The notes under the pieces were generated by a model. That model saw only the letters and a list, made by a program, of their open reading frames with translations, had not been told where the DNA came from and searched no databases. Shown here one piece after another: positions 49,973 to 58,236 of a DNA stretch of 64,000 bases; the stretch's first letter is position 1; each line of letters starts with the position of its first letter. The position numbers and the translations under genes were made by a program. Source of the stretch: Microbacterium sp. Gd 4-13 (GTDB lineage: Bacteria > Actinomycetota > Actinomycetes > Actinomycetales > Microbacteriaceae); assembly GCF_003095395.1 (NCBI RefSeq), contig NZ_QEIJ01000010.1, positions 16,405 through 80,404 of the forward strand. The letters run 5' to 3'.

Positions 49973-51037
49973 ATGGACATGCGAAGAAGACGCAGAATGC
50001 TGGTCGCGGGCGCGCTCACCGTCGTCGCACTGGCGACGACGGCGTGCGCGAGCGGGGAGGCCGCCCCGACGAGCTCGGACGATCCGGCCGAGGTATCCGG
50101 CCAGATCGTCTGGGCCGACTACGGAGGACCGACGAACGAGGCCTTCCAAGAGGTCTTCTTCGCGCCCTTCACGGAGGAGACCGGCGTCGAGGTGGTCGCG
50201 ACGACCCTCGCCGCGAGCGTGCAGTACCAGATGCTCGAAGGAGAGAAGGGCGACTACGACACGATGATGACGGGCATGGCGGAGGTCGTGCTCTACTCCG
50301 ACAACCTCGTCGCACTCCCGGCGAGCGTTCCCCGATCCGACCAGCTCTCGGCCGACGTCGCCGAGTACGCGATCGCAACGCCGATCATCGGATACGCCCA
50401 GGGCTATCTCGCCTCGACCTTTCCCGGCTCAGGCCCGCAAACATGGGCGGACTTCTGGGACACGGAGACCTACCCAGGCAAGCGCGCGGTACCGGGAGAG
50501 TACTCCGACTTCATGTTCGAAGCGGCACTCCTGGCCGACGGCGTCGCCCCCGACGACCTCTATCCGCTCGACCTCGACCGTGCGACCGCGAAGCTCGACG
50601 AGCTGAAACCCGACATGGTGTTCTACACCGAGTATCCGCAGGTGCAGCAGCTGCTGAGCGCCGGCGGCGCGTCCGTCGCCTTCGCTCCGAACGGCCAGTT
50701 CGCAGCTCTCAAGAACGCGGGACTCGATGTGACCGTGTCGTGGGATCAGGCCCTCGTCGAGGCCAACCCCTTCGTGGTCCCCTCCCGCGCGAAGAACCCG
50801 TCCGCCACCTTCGCGCTCGCGGAGTTCCTCGCCGAACCCGAACTCCAGGCCGAGTTCTCGCGCCGCACGAACTACGGCCCCTCGAGCTCGGCCGCGTTCG
50901 AGTACCTCTCCGACGACGAGATCGCGGCGCTACCCAACGCCCCCGAGCACACCGAGATCATCTGGGCCGACGCCGACAACCGTGCCGAGCTGTACGACGA
51001 GATGAGCGACCGCTACACCGAGTGGCTCACGAGCTGA
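49973..51037 (+). CDS. ABC substrate-binding lipoprotein, orphan (SBP-2)
   Basis: A 354-residue paralogue of SBP-1, sharing QIVWADYGGPTNE, ETYPGKRAVPG and LYPLDLDRATAKL. It has a lipobox (LATTACAS) and so is a lipoprotein. No permease or ATPase gene is adjacent, so it probably feeds the same channel at 42153-43908 with a second ligand or with different affinity. GGGAGG precedes the ATG. It is a single-gene unit with a hairpin after it. Confidence 0.9.
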   Translation: MDMRRRRRMLVAGALTVVALATTACASGEAAPTSSDDPAEVSGQIVWADYGGPTNEAFQEVFFAPFTEETGVEVVATTLAASVQYQMLEGEKGDYDTMMTGMAEVVLYSDNLVALPASVPRSDQLSADVAEYAIATPIIGYAQGYLASTFPGSGPQTWADFWDTETYPGKRAVPGEYSDFMFEAALLADGVAPDDLYPLDLDRATAKLDELKPDMVFYTEYPQVQQLLSAGGASVAFAPNGQFAALKNAGLDVTVSWDQALVEANPFVVPSRAKNPSATFALAEFLAEPELQAEFSRRTNYGPSSSAAFEYLSDDEIAALPNAPEHTEIIWADADNRAELYDEMSDRYTEWLTS

Positions 51038-51048
51038 CGAGGTGACCG

Positions 51049-51095
51049 GTGAGAGGCGGTCGGCTCGACCTCGCGTCGCGACGGCCGCCTCTCAC
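51049..51095. terminator. hairpin at convergent junction
   Basis: GTGAGAGGCGG (51049-51059) and CCGCCTCTCAC (51085-51095) are perfect 11-bp arms; the inner part can fold further. It lies between SBP-2 and the convergent amidase-2 and overlaps the last codon of the latter. Confidence 0.65.
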
Positions 51096-52504
51096 ACGGC
51101 CGGCCGACGCGCCATCACATCGCCGACGGCGCTCTCCCAGGTCAGGGCGAACTCGAGAAGCAGACGCTCGCCGCGGTACGGACCGACGAACTGCACACCG
51201 ATCGGGAGGCCCCCGCGCGAGAAGGTCATGGGCATCGACAGCGCGGGCATCGCCGTCGCCGTGATGCGGCTGCACGAGCGCTGCCACGTGTAGTAGCGCT
51301 CCATCGCCACGCCCTCGATCTCGGTCGGGTACTCCCACTCGATCGGGAACGGCAGCACCTGCGTGGTCGGAGCCAGCAGCATGTCGTACTCGGCGAGGAG
51401 CGATTGGAAGCGCCGGAAGAGCCGCGTGCGAGCTCCCGCCGCGCGATTGAGGAGGCGCGCATCGATGGCATCGGCCCACGACACGTCGTCGCGAACGGTC
51501 TGTTTGACGAGCTCGGGGTGGAGCGCCGCATCCTCGCCGTGGGCGTCGAGGAATTCCAGCGAACGGAACGTCTCGAAGACGAGGTCGGCCTCCGTCAGGT
51601 CGAGGTCGACCTCGACCACCTCGGCACCGAGGTCGCTCGCGAGTCGCGCGGCCGCGGCCGTCGCCTCGCGCACTTCGGGGTCGAGCGGAAGACCACCGAG
51701 GTCGGGCGAGTAGGCGATCCGCGCCCCCCGGAACGACCGGGGCGCGAGCGAGAGGAAGAGCTGGGGGTCTTCGTCGATCGACAGGGGCGCGCGTCGCTCG
51801 GGCCCGGCGATCACCGAGAGGAACAGGGCGGTGTCGGCGACGTCGCGCGTGAGTGCCCCGAGTACCGACCCCGGGTCCCAGGCGTTGCCCGGGCGGGCGG
51901 ACGCCACGCGCCCGGCGGTCGGCCGGAGCCCCACGAGGTTGCCGAAGGAAGCGGGATTTCGGATGCTGCCGCCGAGGTCGGAGCCGTCGGCGAACGGCAG
52001 CATTCCGGTCGTTACCGCCGCGGCGGCTCCTCCGCTGCTGCCCCCGGCGCTCCGGGTGGTGTCGTAAGGGTTGCGGGTCGGGCCGAACACCTCGTTGAAG
52101 GTGTGCGACCCCGCCCCGAACTCGGGGGTGTTCGTCTTGCCGACGAACACGACGCCGGCCTCGCGCAACCTCGCGGCGATGACGCTGTCGTCGGCGGCGA
52201 CCCGGCCCGCATAGATGCGCGACCCGTGGCTCGTGGGGAGCCCCGCCACATCCATGAGGTCTTTCACCGCGATCGGCAGGCCGTGCATCGGCCCGCGGAT
52301 CAGGCCCCGGGCGAGCTCGCGATCGCGTTCGCGGGCGGTCTCGAGGGCGACGTCGGGCTGAGAGCTGACGATCGCGTTGATGGAGGGATTGAGCTCGTCG
52401 ATCCTGGCGAGGTGGGCGGCGACGACCTCCTCCGAGGAGAGCCGCCGGGTGCGGATCGCCTCGGCGAGCGCGCGGGCACTGAGGGCGGTGATCTGGTCGG
52501 TCAT
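51092..52504 (-). CDS. amidase-signature enzyme (amidase-2)
   Basis: A 470-residue amidase-signature hydrolase and clear paralogue of amidase-1. Catalytic residues are in IAVKDLMDVAG, GGSSGGAAAAV and DGSDLGGSIR. It is the last gene of the nine-gene operon that begins with the ferredoxin reductase at 62078. The ATG at 52504 overlaps the GMC stop (ATGA). Two similar amidases in one regulon suggest two amide bonds in the substrate or two related substrates. Confidence 0.92.
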   Translation of the reverse strand: MTDQITALSARALAEAIRTRRLSSEEVVAAHLARIDELNPSINAIVSSQPDVALETARERDRELARGLIRGPMHGLPIAVKDLMDVAGLPTSHGSRIYAGRVAADDSVIAARLREAGVVFVGKTNTPEFGAGSHTFNEVFGPTRNPYDTTRSAGGSSGGAAAAVTTGMLPFADGSDLGGSIRNPASFGNLVGLRPTAGRVASARPGNAWDPGSVLGALTRDVADTALFLSVIAGPERRAPLSIDEDPQLFLSLAPRSFRGARIAYSPDLGGLPLDPEVREATAAAARLASDLGAEVVEVDLDLTEADLVFETFRSLEFLDAHGEDAALHPELVKQTVRDDVSWADAIDARLLNRAAGARTRLFRRFQSLLAEYDMLLAPTTQVLPFPIEWEYPTEIEGVAMERYYTWQRSCSRITATAMPALSMPMTFSRGGLPIGVQFVGPYRGERLLLEFALTWESAVGDVMARRPAV

Positions 52505-54036
52505 GCGGAGGCCTCCTCGAGCAGCATGGCCGCGACCTTCTCGCCCATCACGACCGACGGCATCGCGGTCGTCGCGCGGGGGATGCGCGGCATGATCGAC
52601 GCATCGGCGACGCGGAGCCCCTCGATGCCGTGCACCCGGGCGCGCTCGTCGACGACGGCCCCCGGATCCCCGGCGACCCCCATGCGACACGTGCCCACGG
52701 GGTGCCAGTAGTTGTCGGGGTGTCGGTAGAGGTGGGCGGCCAGCGCGTCACGCGCGAAGGTCTCGGGACCGGGGTGGATCTCGGCACCGACGAGCGGCGA
52801 CAGGGCGGCGGTCGCGGCGAGCTCCCGCAGCATGCTCGCGCCCTCGATCAGCATCGCGACGTCGGCGCCCTCCGCGTCGGAGAGGAAACGGTGGTCGATC
52901 CAGGGCTTGGCCTCGGGGTCTGCGCTGCGCAGGCGCACGAATCCGCGCGACCGCGGCAGAAGTGCCGAGGTGCCGATGCTCCAGCGCTTGCCGTCACCGC
53001 GGTGCGTCGGGCTGTACGGGAGGAAGTGCAGGTCGAACGCCTCGGTCTCGAGGCTCGACGCGGCCTTCCCCATCGCCTGTTCGTCGGGGGTCCAGCCGGC
53101 CGCGCGCGCGGCGTCCATCTCGGCAGCCATCCGATCGGAACCGGCGAAGCTCATCAGGAGGAACGGCTGGTCGTGGAGGTTCTCGCCGACACCCGGCAGG
53201 TGGTGGACGAGCGGGATGCCGAGGGGCGCGAGCTGCGCGAAGGGCCCGATGCCCGAGCGCAGGAGGATCGTCGGGGAGTTGTAGGCGCCGCCGGCGAGCA
53301 CGACGGTGCCCGCCCGAACGGTCGACACCTCGCCGCGGTGGTGCACCACGACACCGGTCGCCACCCCGCGCTCGATGACGACGCGGTCGACGAGCGCATC
53401 TCCCACGATGCGCAGGTGCGCCAGCCCGCGCACCGGGTCGAGGTACGCGAAGGAGGCATTGATGCGCACGCCGTCCTGGATGTTCATCGCTTCGGGAGCG
53501 AACCCGGCCGCCTCGTCGAGGTCGTTGAGGCTCGTCAGGCGCGGCATGCCGACCGCGGGCGCGGCGTCGTACCAGGCGTGCTGCCAGGGGGTGAGCTCGT
53601 CGGCTGCGAACTGTCGCACCCGCATCCGTTCCATTCCGCCGGCGAACAGCGGCGCGAGATCGTCGGCCGCCCAGCCCACCAGGCCCGCCTCGGCCCACGC
53701 GTCGTAGTCGCGGCGATGACCCCAGGTCTGCGTGCACCCGTTGACGTCGGAGCTGCCCCCGATCGCCCGCGCGCGCTCGAAGCCGACCGTCCACGGATAG
53801 GTGTCGCCCGAGTCGTAGCCCCAGTCGTGCGAGCGGCCGAGCCGCGTCGCGTCGACGAAGTCCGCGGGCCACGACGCGGCGCCCTGCGGTCCGAAGTCGG
53901 GGCCGGCTTCGAGCACGAGCACGTCGTGCCCGGCTTCTGCCAGACGCGCGGCGACCGCGCTCCCCGCCGTCCCTCCTCCGACGACGACGTACTCCGCGAC
54001 CTCGGGGAGGAGACCGGCCCGACGTGGATCGGTCAT
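52501..54036 (-). CDS. GMC-family FAD oxidoreductase
   Basis: A 511-residue GMC oxidoreductase that oxidises an alcohol (or amino alcohol) with FAD. The dinucleotide motif is VVVGGGTAGSAVAARLAE near residue 16, GGSSDVNG and GGAYNSPTILLRSG are the two GMC signatures, and the catalytic His is in NYWHPVGTCRMG. The second active-site residue near ATTAMPSVVMGEK is not the usual His or Asn, as far as I can align by eye. The start overlaps the isochorismatase stop (ATGA). Confidence 0.9.
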   Translation of the reverse strand: MTDPRRAGLLPEVAEYVVVGGGTAGSAVAARLAEAGHDVLVLEAGPDFGPQGAASWPADFVDATRLGRSHDWGYDSGDTYPWTVGFERARAIGGSSDVNGCTQTWGHRRDYDAWAEAGLVGWAADDLAPLFAGGMERMRVRQFAADELTPWQHAWYDAAPAVGMPRLTSLNDLDEAAGFAPEAMNIQDGVRINASFAYLDPVRGLAHLRIVGDALVDRVVIERGVATGVVVHHRGEVSTVRAGTVVLAGGAYNSPTILLRSGIGPFAQLAPLGIPLVHHLPGVGENLHDQPFLLMSFAGSDRMAAEMDAARAAGWTPDEQAMGKAASSLETEAFDLHFLPYSPTHRGDGKRWSIGTSALLPRSRGFVRLRSADPEAKPWIDHRFLSDAEGADVAMLIEGASMLRELAATAALSPLVGAEIHPGPETFARDALAAHLYRHPDNYWHPVGTCRMGVAGDPGAVVDERARVHGIEGLRVADASIMPRIPRATTAMPSVVMGEKVAAMLLEEASA

Positions 54037-54695
54037 CGCACCAGCACCGGGTCGGCGCCCGTCGCCGCGGCCTCGGCCGCGAAGAACGCGAGCACGTCGG
54101 CGGTGTCGACGAGGGCGTCGCGCTGCAGGTACGAGATCGCCTCCAGCGACGCCGCGTGCGCGCGTTCGCTCGAACCGCCGACGGCATCCTGGACCACCCG
54201 CACGCGGTAGTCGTGCTGGTGCGCGTCGACGAAGGTGTAGTGGATGCAGACGTCGGTCAGGCCCCCGATGAGGATCAGGGTCTCGGCCCTGTACGCCTTG
54301 AGTACGATCTCGAGCTCCGTGCCGAAGAACGCGGAATAGCGGCGCTTGCGCACCACGAACTCCTCGGGCCGCGGCTCCAGCCACGCAGCCAGTTCCGTGC
54401 CGTCGTCGCCCTCGATGCAGTGCGGACCCTCGACGCCGTCGAGCTCACGACCGATGTCGATGAGGGAGGGCTTGTGCACCTCCTGGATGAACACGACGGG
54501 TACGCCCGCGGCGCGCGCGGCGTCGACGAGGGCGCGCTGGCGCGGCCCCCTTTCGGCTCGGCCGCCCATGATCGGGATGCCGCTGTCGCCGGGCGTGGAC
54601 TGACCCGAACCGCCCTGGATGTCGACGACGACGAGCACGGGCTGGCCGACGATGTGCGCGTCGTGCGGCGCAGAGGATGCGAGGGGGGTGGTCAT
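54033..54695 (-). CDS. isochorismatase-family amidohydrolase, RutB-like
   Basis: A 220-residue cysteine hydrolase. The triad is complete: Asp in VVVDIQGGS, Lys in VVRKRRYSAF and Cys in GLTDVCIHYT. In this context a RutB-like role (hydrolysis of a ureido or N-carbamoyl group, releasing ammonia and carbon dioxide) is more likely than true isochorismatase. The ATG at 54695 overlaps the upstream PTE stop, and its own stop overlaps the GMC start. Confidence 0.9.
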   Translation of the reverse strand: MTTPLASSAPHDAHIVGQPVLVVVDIQGGSGQSTPGDSGIPIMGGRAERGPRQRALVDAARAAGVPVVFIQEVHKPSLIDIGRELDGVEGPHCIEGDDGTELAAWLEPRPEEFVVRKRRYSAFFGTELEIVLKAYRAETLILIGGLTDVCIHYTFVDAHQHDYRVRVVQDAVGGSSERAHAASLEAISYLQRDALVDTADVLAFFAAEAAATGADPVLVR

Positions 54696-55708
54696 GGCCG
54701 CTCCAGGAGTCGTCTCGGAGTGTGGATGAGGATCTGGTCGACGGTCGCCGGATCGCCGGCGATCTCGGCGATCGAGGGGCCGATCCGCCGGAAGAGGTGA
54801 TCGTAGCCGTTGCCGCCGTTGCGGCGGAGGTTGGCCTGTGCCCAGACGTCCTGGGCGATGACGAGCTGCGAGGCGTAGCCCTCCGAGAGCAGCCACTCGA
54901 CCATGTCGAGCCGTTCCGCGTCGGTGGGGTTGCGCAGCTTCGGACTGCCGTACGAGAAGTCCGATCCGAACGTGTCGTACGCCAGCACGGCGCCGGCTCG
55001 CGCGATCTCGCGATGGTAGCCGGGGTCCCAGAACTCGTCGAGATGACCGATGATCACGCGGTCGGCGCTCATGCCCTCCTCGAGGATCGCGTCGAGGACG
55101 CTCGTGCCGCCTTTGCCGCGAAACGACTGGTGCGTGTACACCGCGGCGCCGGTCTCGGCTCCGGCACGGGCGGCGGCGCGGACGGATCGCCACTCGGCAT
55201 CGGTCACGGGCCAGCTGGTTCCGATCTCACCGAGCAGCGCGGGGCGGATGCCGGTGTCGCCGATGCCGTCGGTGAGTTCGCCGAGGAGGCGCTCGGTGAG
55301 CGCGTCGATCGACGCGGTCTTGACGTCGACGGCCATGGTGTCCTCGACGTAGAAGCCCGCGCCGACCATGACGTGCACCCCCGAGCGTCGTGAGATCTCG
55401 GGCAGCTCCGAGAGGCGGCGTCCCATGCCGTCGAGGGTCAGCTCGAGCACACCCGATCCTCCGGCGCTGCGCACGTGAGAGAGTTCCTGCGCGGCGACGT
55501 CGGCGTCGTGCAGAACGATGTTCTCCGGCACCGACAGGAAGTTCCACCGGAGGTAGGCCATGAGCTCCGGTCCCATCGGCACTCCCTCGGGAGGGAGCTC
55601 CTTCGGGGGCTTCGCCCAGATGCGCAGATCGCTGAGCAGGTGCTCGTGCATCGAGGTGGGCCCGAGGTCGGCGGCGGCGATCGGCCCGAGGACGGTATGG
55701 ATGGGCAT
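54692..55708 (-). CDS. phosphotriesterase-family hydrolase, intact (PTE-3)
   Basis: A 338-residue TIM-barrel metal hydrolase. All ligands are present: HxH in SMHEHLLSD, Glu at the bridging site in LLGEIGT, His in VYTHQSFRG, His in IIGHLDEF and Asp in IAQDVWAQ. Members cleave lactones, phosphotriesters or amides; lactonase activity is the commonest. It is 3 bp from PTE-4 and overlaps the isochorismatase-type gene, so all are in one message. Confidence 0.9.
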   Translation of the reverse strand: MPIHTVLGPIAAADLGPTSMHEHLLSDLRIWAKPPKELPPEGVPMGPELMAYLRWNFLSVPENIVLHDADVAAQELSHVRSAGGSGVLELTLDGMGRRLSELPEISRRSGVHVMVGAGFYVEDTMAVDVKTASIDALTERLLGELTDGIGDTGIRPALLGEIGTSWPVTDAEWRSVRAAARAGAETGAAVYTHQSFRGKGGTSVLDAILEEGMSADRVIIGHLDEFWDPGYHREIARAGAVLAYDTFGSDFSYGSPKLRNPTDAERLDMVEWLLSEGYASQLVIAQDVWAQANLRRNGGNGYDHLFRRIGPSIAEIAGDPATVDQILIHTPRRLLERP

Positions 55709-55711
55709 GGG

Positions 55712-56725
55712 TCACTCCCCGAAGACGGCGCGACGCGGGTTGTCGCGGTGGATGGCGTCGAGCGTCTCGGCGGCGATGCCCGAATCGATCGCGAGGGCGC
55801 GGAACTCCTCGAAGAGGAACGTGTACCCCGGACCGCCCGCCGCGCGCAGGTGCGAGCGCTGGCAGACATCGTGAGAGAGCAGGATGCTGTCGGCGTAGCC
55901 CGCATCGATGAGCTGCCGCAGATACGACAGCCGCCGGTCGATCTGCGGGCGGACGAGCACGCCCCCGACCCGGCAGGTCATCAGGCAGTCGAACTGCACG
56001 AAGGCTCCGCGCCGCGCGATCTCGAGCGAGTAGTCGACGCTCTTGACCGTGTCGGCGTGCCCGATCGCGACGCGCGAGAGGTCGACCCCCTCCTCGCGGA
56101 GGATGTCGAGCTGCGCGAGACCGGTCGGGAACGTCGGTGCGTGGGTGGAGATCAGCATCCCCGTCTCCCGGCCCGCCCTCGCGGCCGCGCGGAACGACCG
56201 CTCCTCGATCGCGGAGATGTGCGAGAGGTCGGACGCGATCTCTCCGATGACCCCCGCCCGCACGCCCGTGCCGGGGATCTCGTCGAGCAGATCGGCGATC
56301 AGGTAGTCGGCGATCAGGTTCGTCGGCGTGCGATCGAACCAGAGCCGGTCGAGGTAGGTCTCGTAGTAGTGCCCCGTGCCGAGGATCACCTGCACCCCGG
56401 TGCGCTCGGACGCCTCCTTGGTCGCGAGGACGTTCGCGACCGATCTCGAGCCGGTGGTCGCATTCTGCTGCATCACCCGGAGGTCGTCGCTCCACCCGAC
56501 CGGTGCCGCATAGTCGCTGAGCTCGCCGTTGGTCAGATCGATGAGGGTGGCGCCGCCCGCCGCCGCGAAGAGCGCGAGCTCGGCATCGGCCTCGGCGGCT
56601 ACGTTGAGGTACCCGTCCTGCGGCGTCGTGCGGGTCATGTTGATGTAGACGTGCTCGTGCGGGAGCGTGATCCCGAGGTCGGCGGGACCGATGGGCCCGG
56701 TGACCGTGTGCACCGTGTCGATCAC
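55712..56725 (-). CDS. phosphotriesterase-family hydrolase, intact (PTE-4)
   Basis: A 337-residue relative of PTE-3 with intact ligands (LPHEHVYIN, VIGEIASD, STHAPTFP, AIGHADTV, LSHDVCQR). The two intact and two degenerate PTE proteins of this regulon are distinct branches; PTE-4 and PTE-3 are the likely working hydrolases. It follows the aldehyde dehydrogenase gene by 28 bp. Confidence 0.9.
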   Translation of the reverse strand: MIDTVHTVTGPIGPADLGITLPHEHVYINMTRTTPQDGYLNVAAEADAELALFAAAGGATLIDLTNGELSDYAAPVGWSDDLRVMQQNATTGSRSVANVLATKEASERTGVQVILGTGHYYETYLDRLWFDRTPTNLIADYLIADLLDEIPGTGVRAGVIGEIASDLSHISAIEERSFRAAARAGRETGMLISTHAPTFPTGLAQLDILREEGVDLSRVAIGHADTVKSVDYSLEIARRGAFVQFDCLMTCRVGGVLVRPQIDRRLSYLRQLIDAGYADSILLSHDVCQRSHLRAAGGPGYTFLFEEFRALAIDSGIAAETLDAIHRDNPRRAVFGE

Positions 56726-56753
56726 GGATGCCCCTTTCTCGCCGTGCGGCGTA

Positions 56754-58211
56754 CTAGATCGCGATAACGACGCTCTTCGGCTCGCAGAAGCCCAGAAGCC
56801 CCTCGTCGCCCAGGTCGCGGCCGAGCCCCGACTCCCCGACGCCGCCGAACGACAACGCGGGGTCGAAGACGTTGTAGGTGTTGATCCACACCGTGCCGGC
56901 GTCGATCGCGGCCGCCATCCGGTGCGCGCGCGACAGGTCGCGGGTCCACACCCCGGCGGCGAGCCCGTACCGGGTGTCGTTGGCGATGCGCACGGCGTCG
57001 GCCTCGTCGTCGAACGCGATGATCCCGACCACAGGGCCGAAGATCTCCTCGCGCGCGATGGTCATGTCGTTGGTGACACCGGAGAACAGTGTCGGCTCGA
57101 CGTAGAAGCCCGGCTCGCGGGTTCCCCCGCCGGCGACGAGGGTCGCGCCCTCGCCGATGCCCTTCTCGATGTAGCGGAGCACGCGCTGGCGCTGCTCCTC
57201 CGAGACGAGCGGGCCGACGGTGATCCCGCCGTCGAGCCCGTCGCCGACGGGCACCCGTCGGACGGCCGCGGCAAGGCGCTCGGTCATCTCCTCCAGGATG
57301 GAGCGCTGCACGAGAAGCCGGCTTCCCGCGGTGCACATCTGCCCGGAATGCCCGAAGGACGCACGCATGGCGGTCAGCACCGCAGCATCCAGATCGGCGT
57401 CTTCGAAGACGATGTTCGGGCTCTTGCCGCCGAGCTCGAGGGTCACGCGGGTGAAGTCGTCGGCGGCGGCGTGGGCGACGAGGCGACCGACCTCCGTCGA
57501 GCCCGTGAAGCTGATCTTCGCGATCCCCGGGTGGGCCGAGAGGGCGGCGCCCACCTCGCCGTCGCCGGTGAGCACGCTCACGACGCCGTCGGGCACGCCC
57601 GCCTCCTGCAGGATCCTCGCCAGGCGCAGGAGCGTCAGGGGTGTGTCCTCCGCGGGCTTCGCGATCACGGGGCAGCCCGCGGCGAGCGCCGGGGCGAGCT
57701 TGAAGGCCGCCGTCATGATCGGGAAGTTCCACGGCAGGATGATCGCCACCGGACCGATCGGCTCGAGCACCGTGTAGACGTGGTGCGCGCCGCCGTCGAT
57801 CGGGATGACCGATCCGCCCAGGCGCGACGGCGCACCGGCGAAGTGTCGGAAGGTGCGTGCCGCGCTGGCCGTGTCGGCGCGCGAGCGCTCTATCGGCTTT
57901 CCGTTGTCGCGGGTCTCGAGGATCGCGAGCTCCTCCAGGTCGGCCTCGATGAGGTCGGCGACCCGGTTCAGGATGCGGGCACGATCCAGCGGCGCCATCC
58001 CCCGCCAGCGCCGATCGGCGTGCGCCGCGACGGCGGCGGCCACCGCCGCATCCACGTCGGCGGCCGTCGCGTCGGCGACGGTGGTCAGCACCTCCTGCGT
58101 CGCGGGATCGATGACCTCGCGGCGGGCGCGGTCGCCGGCCGGGATCCACTCCCCCGCGAGCAGGAACGGTTCGTGGGCCGGCAGGGTGCCGACACGGGAT
58201 CTGATGCTCAT
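56754..58211 (-). CDS. NAD-dependent aldehyde dehydrogenase
   Basis: A 485-residue aldehyde dehydrogenase. Motifs: PWNFPIMTAAFKLAPALAAG (substrate channel), FTGSTEVG (cofactor), LELGGKSP with the general-base Glu and GQMCTAGSR with the catalytic Cys. It oxidises an aldehyde to an acid; with the GS-like ligase upstream the substrate may be a gamma-glutamyl-amino aldehyde, as in putrescine use, but that is inference. Confidence 0.93.
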   Translation of the reverse strand: MSIRSRVGTLPAHEPFLLAGEWIPAGDRARREVIDPATQEVLTTVADATAADVDAAVAAAVAAHADRRWRGMAPLDRARILNRVADLIEADLEELAILETRDNGKPIERSRADTASAARTFRHFAGAPSRLGGSVIPIDGGAHHVYTVLEPIGPVAIILPWNFPIMTAAFKLAPALAAGCPVIAKPAEDTPLTLLRLARILQEAGVPDGVVSVLTGDGEVGAALSAHPGIAKISFTGSTEVGRLVAHAAADDFTRVTLELGGKSPNIVFEDADLDAAVLTAMRASFGHSGQMCTAGSRLLVQRSILEEMTERLAAAVRRVPVGDGLDGGITVGPLVSEEQRQRVLRYIEKGIGEGATLVAGGGTREPGFYVEPTLFSGVTNDMTIAREEIFGPVVGIIAFDDEADAVRIANDTRYGLAAGVWTRDLSRAHRMAAAIDAGTVWINTYNVFDPALSFGGVGESGLGRDLGDEGLLGFCEPKSVVIAI

Positions 58212-58236
58212 GCGTGCTCTCTTCCTCGGCGCGGGA

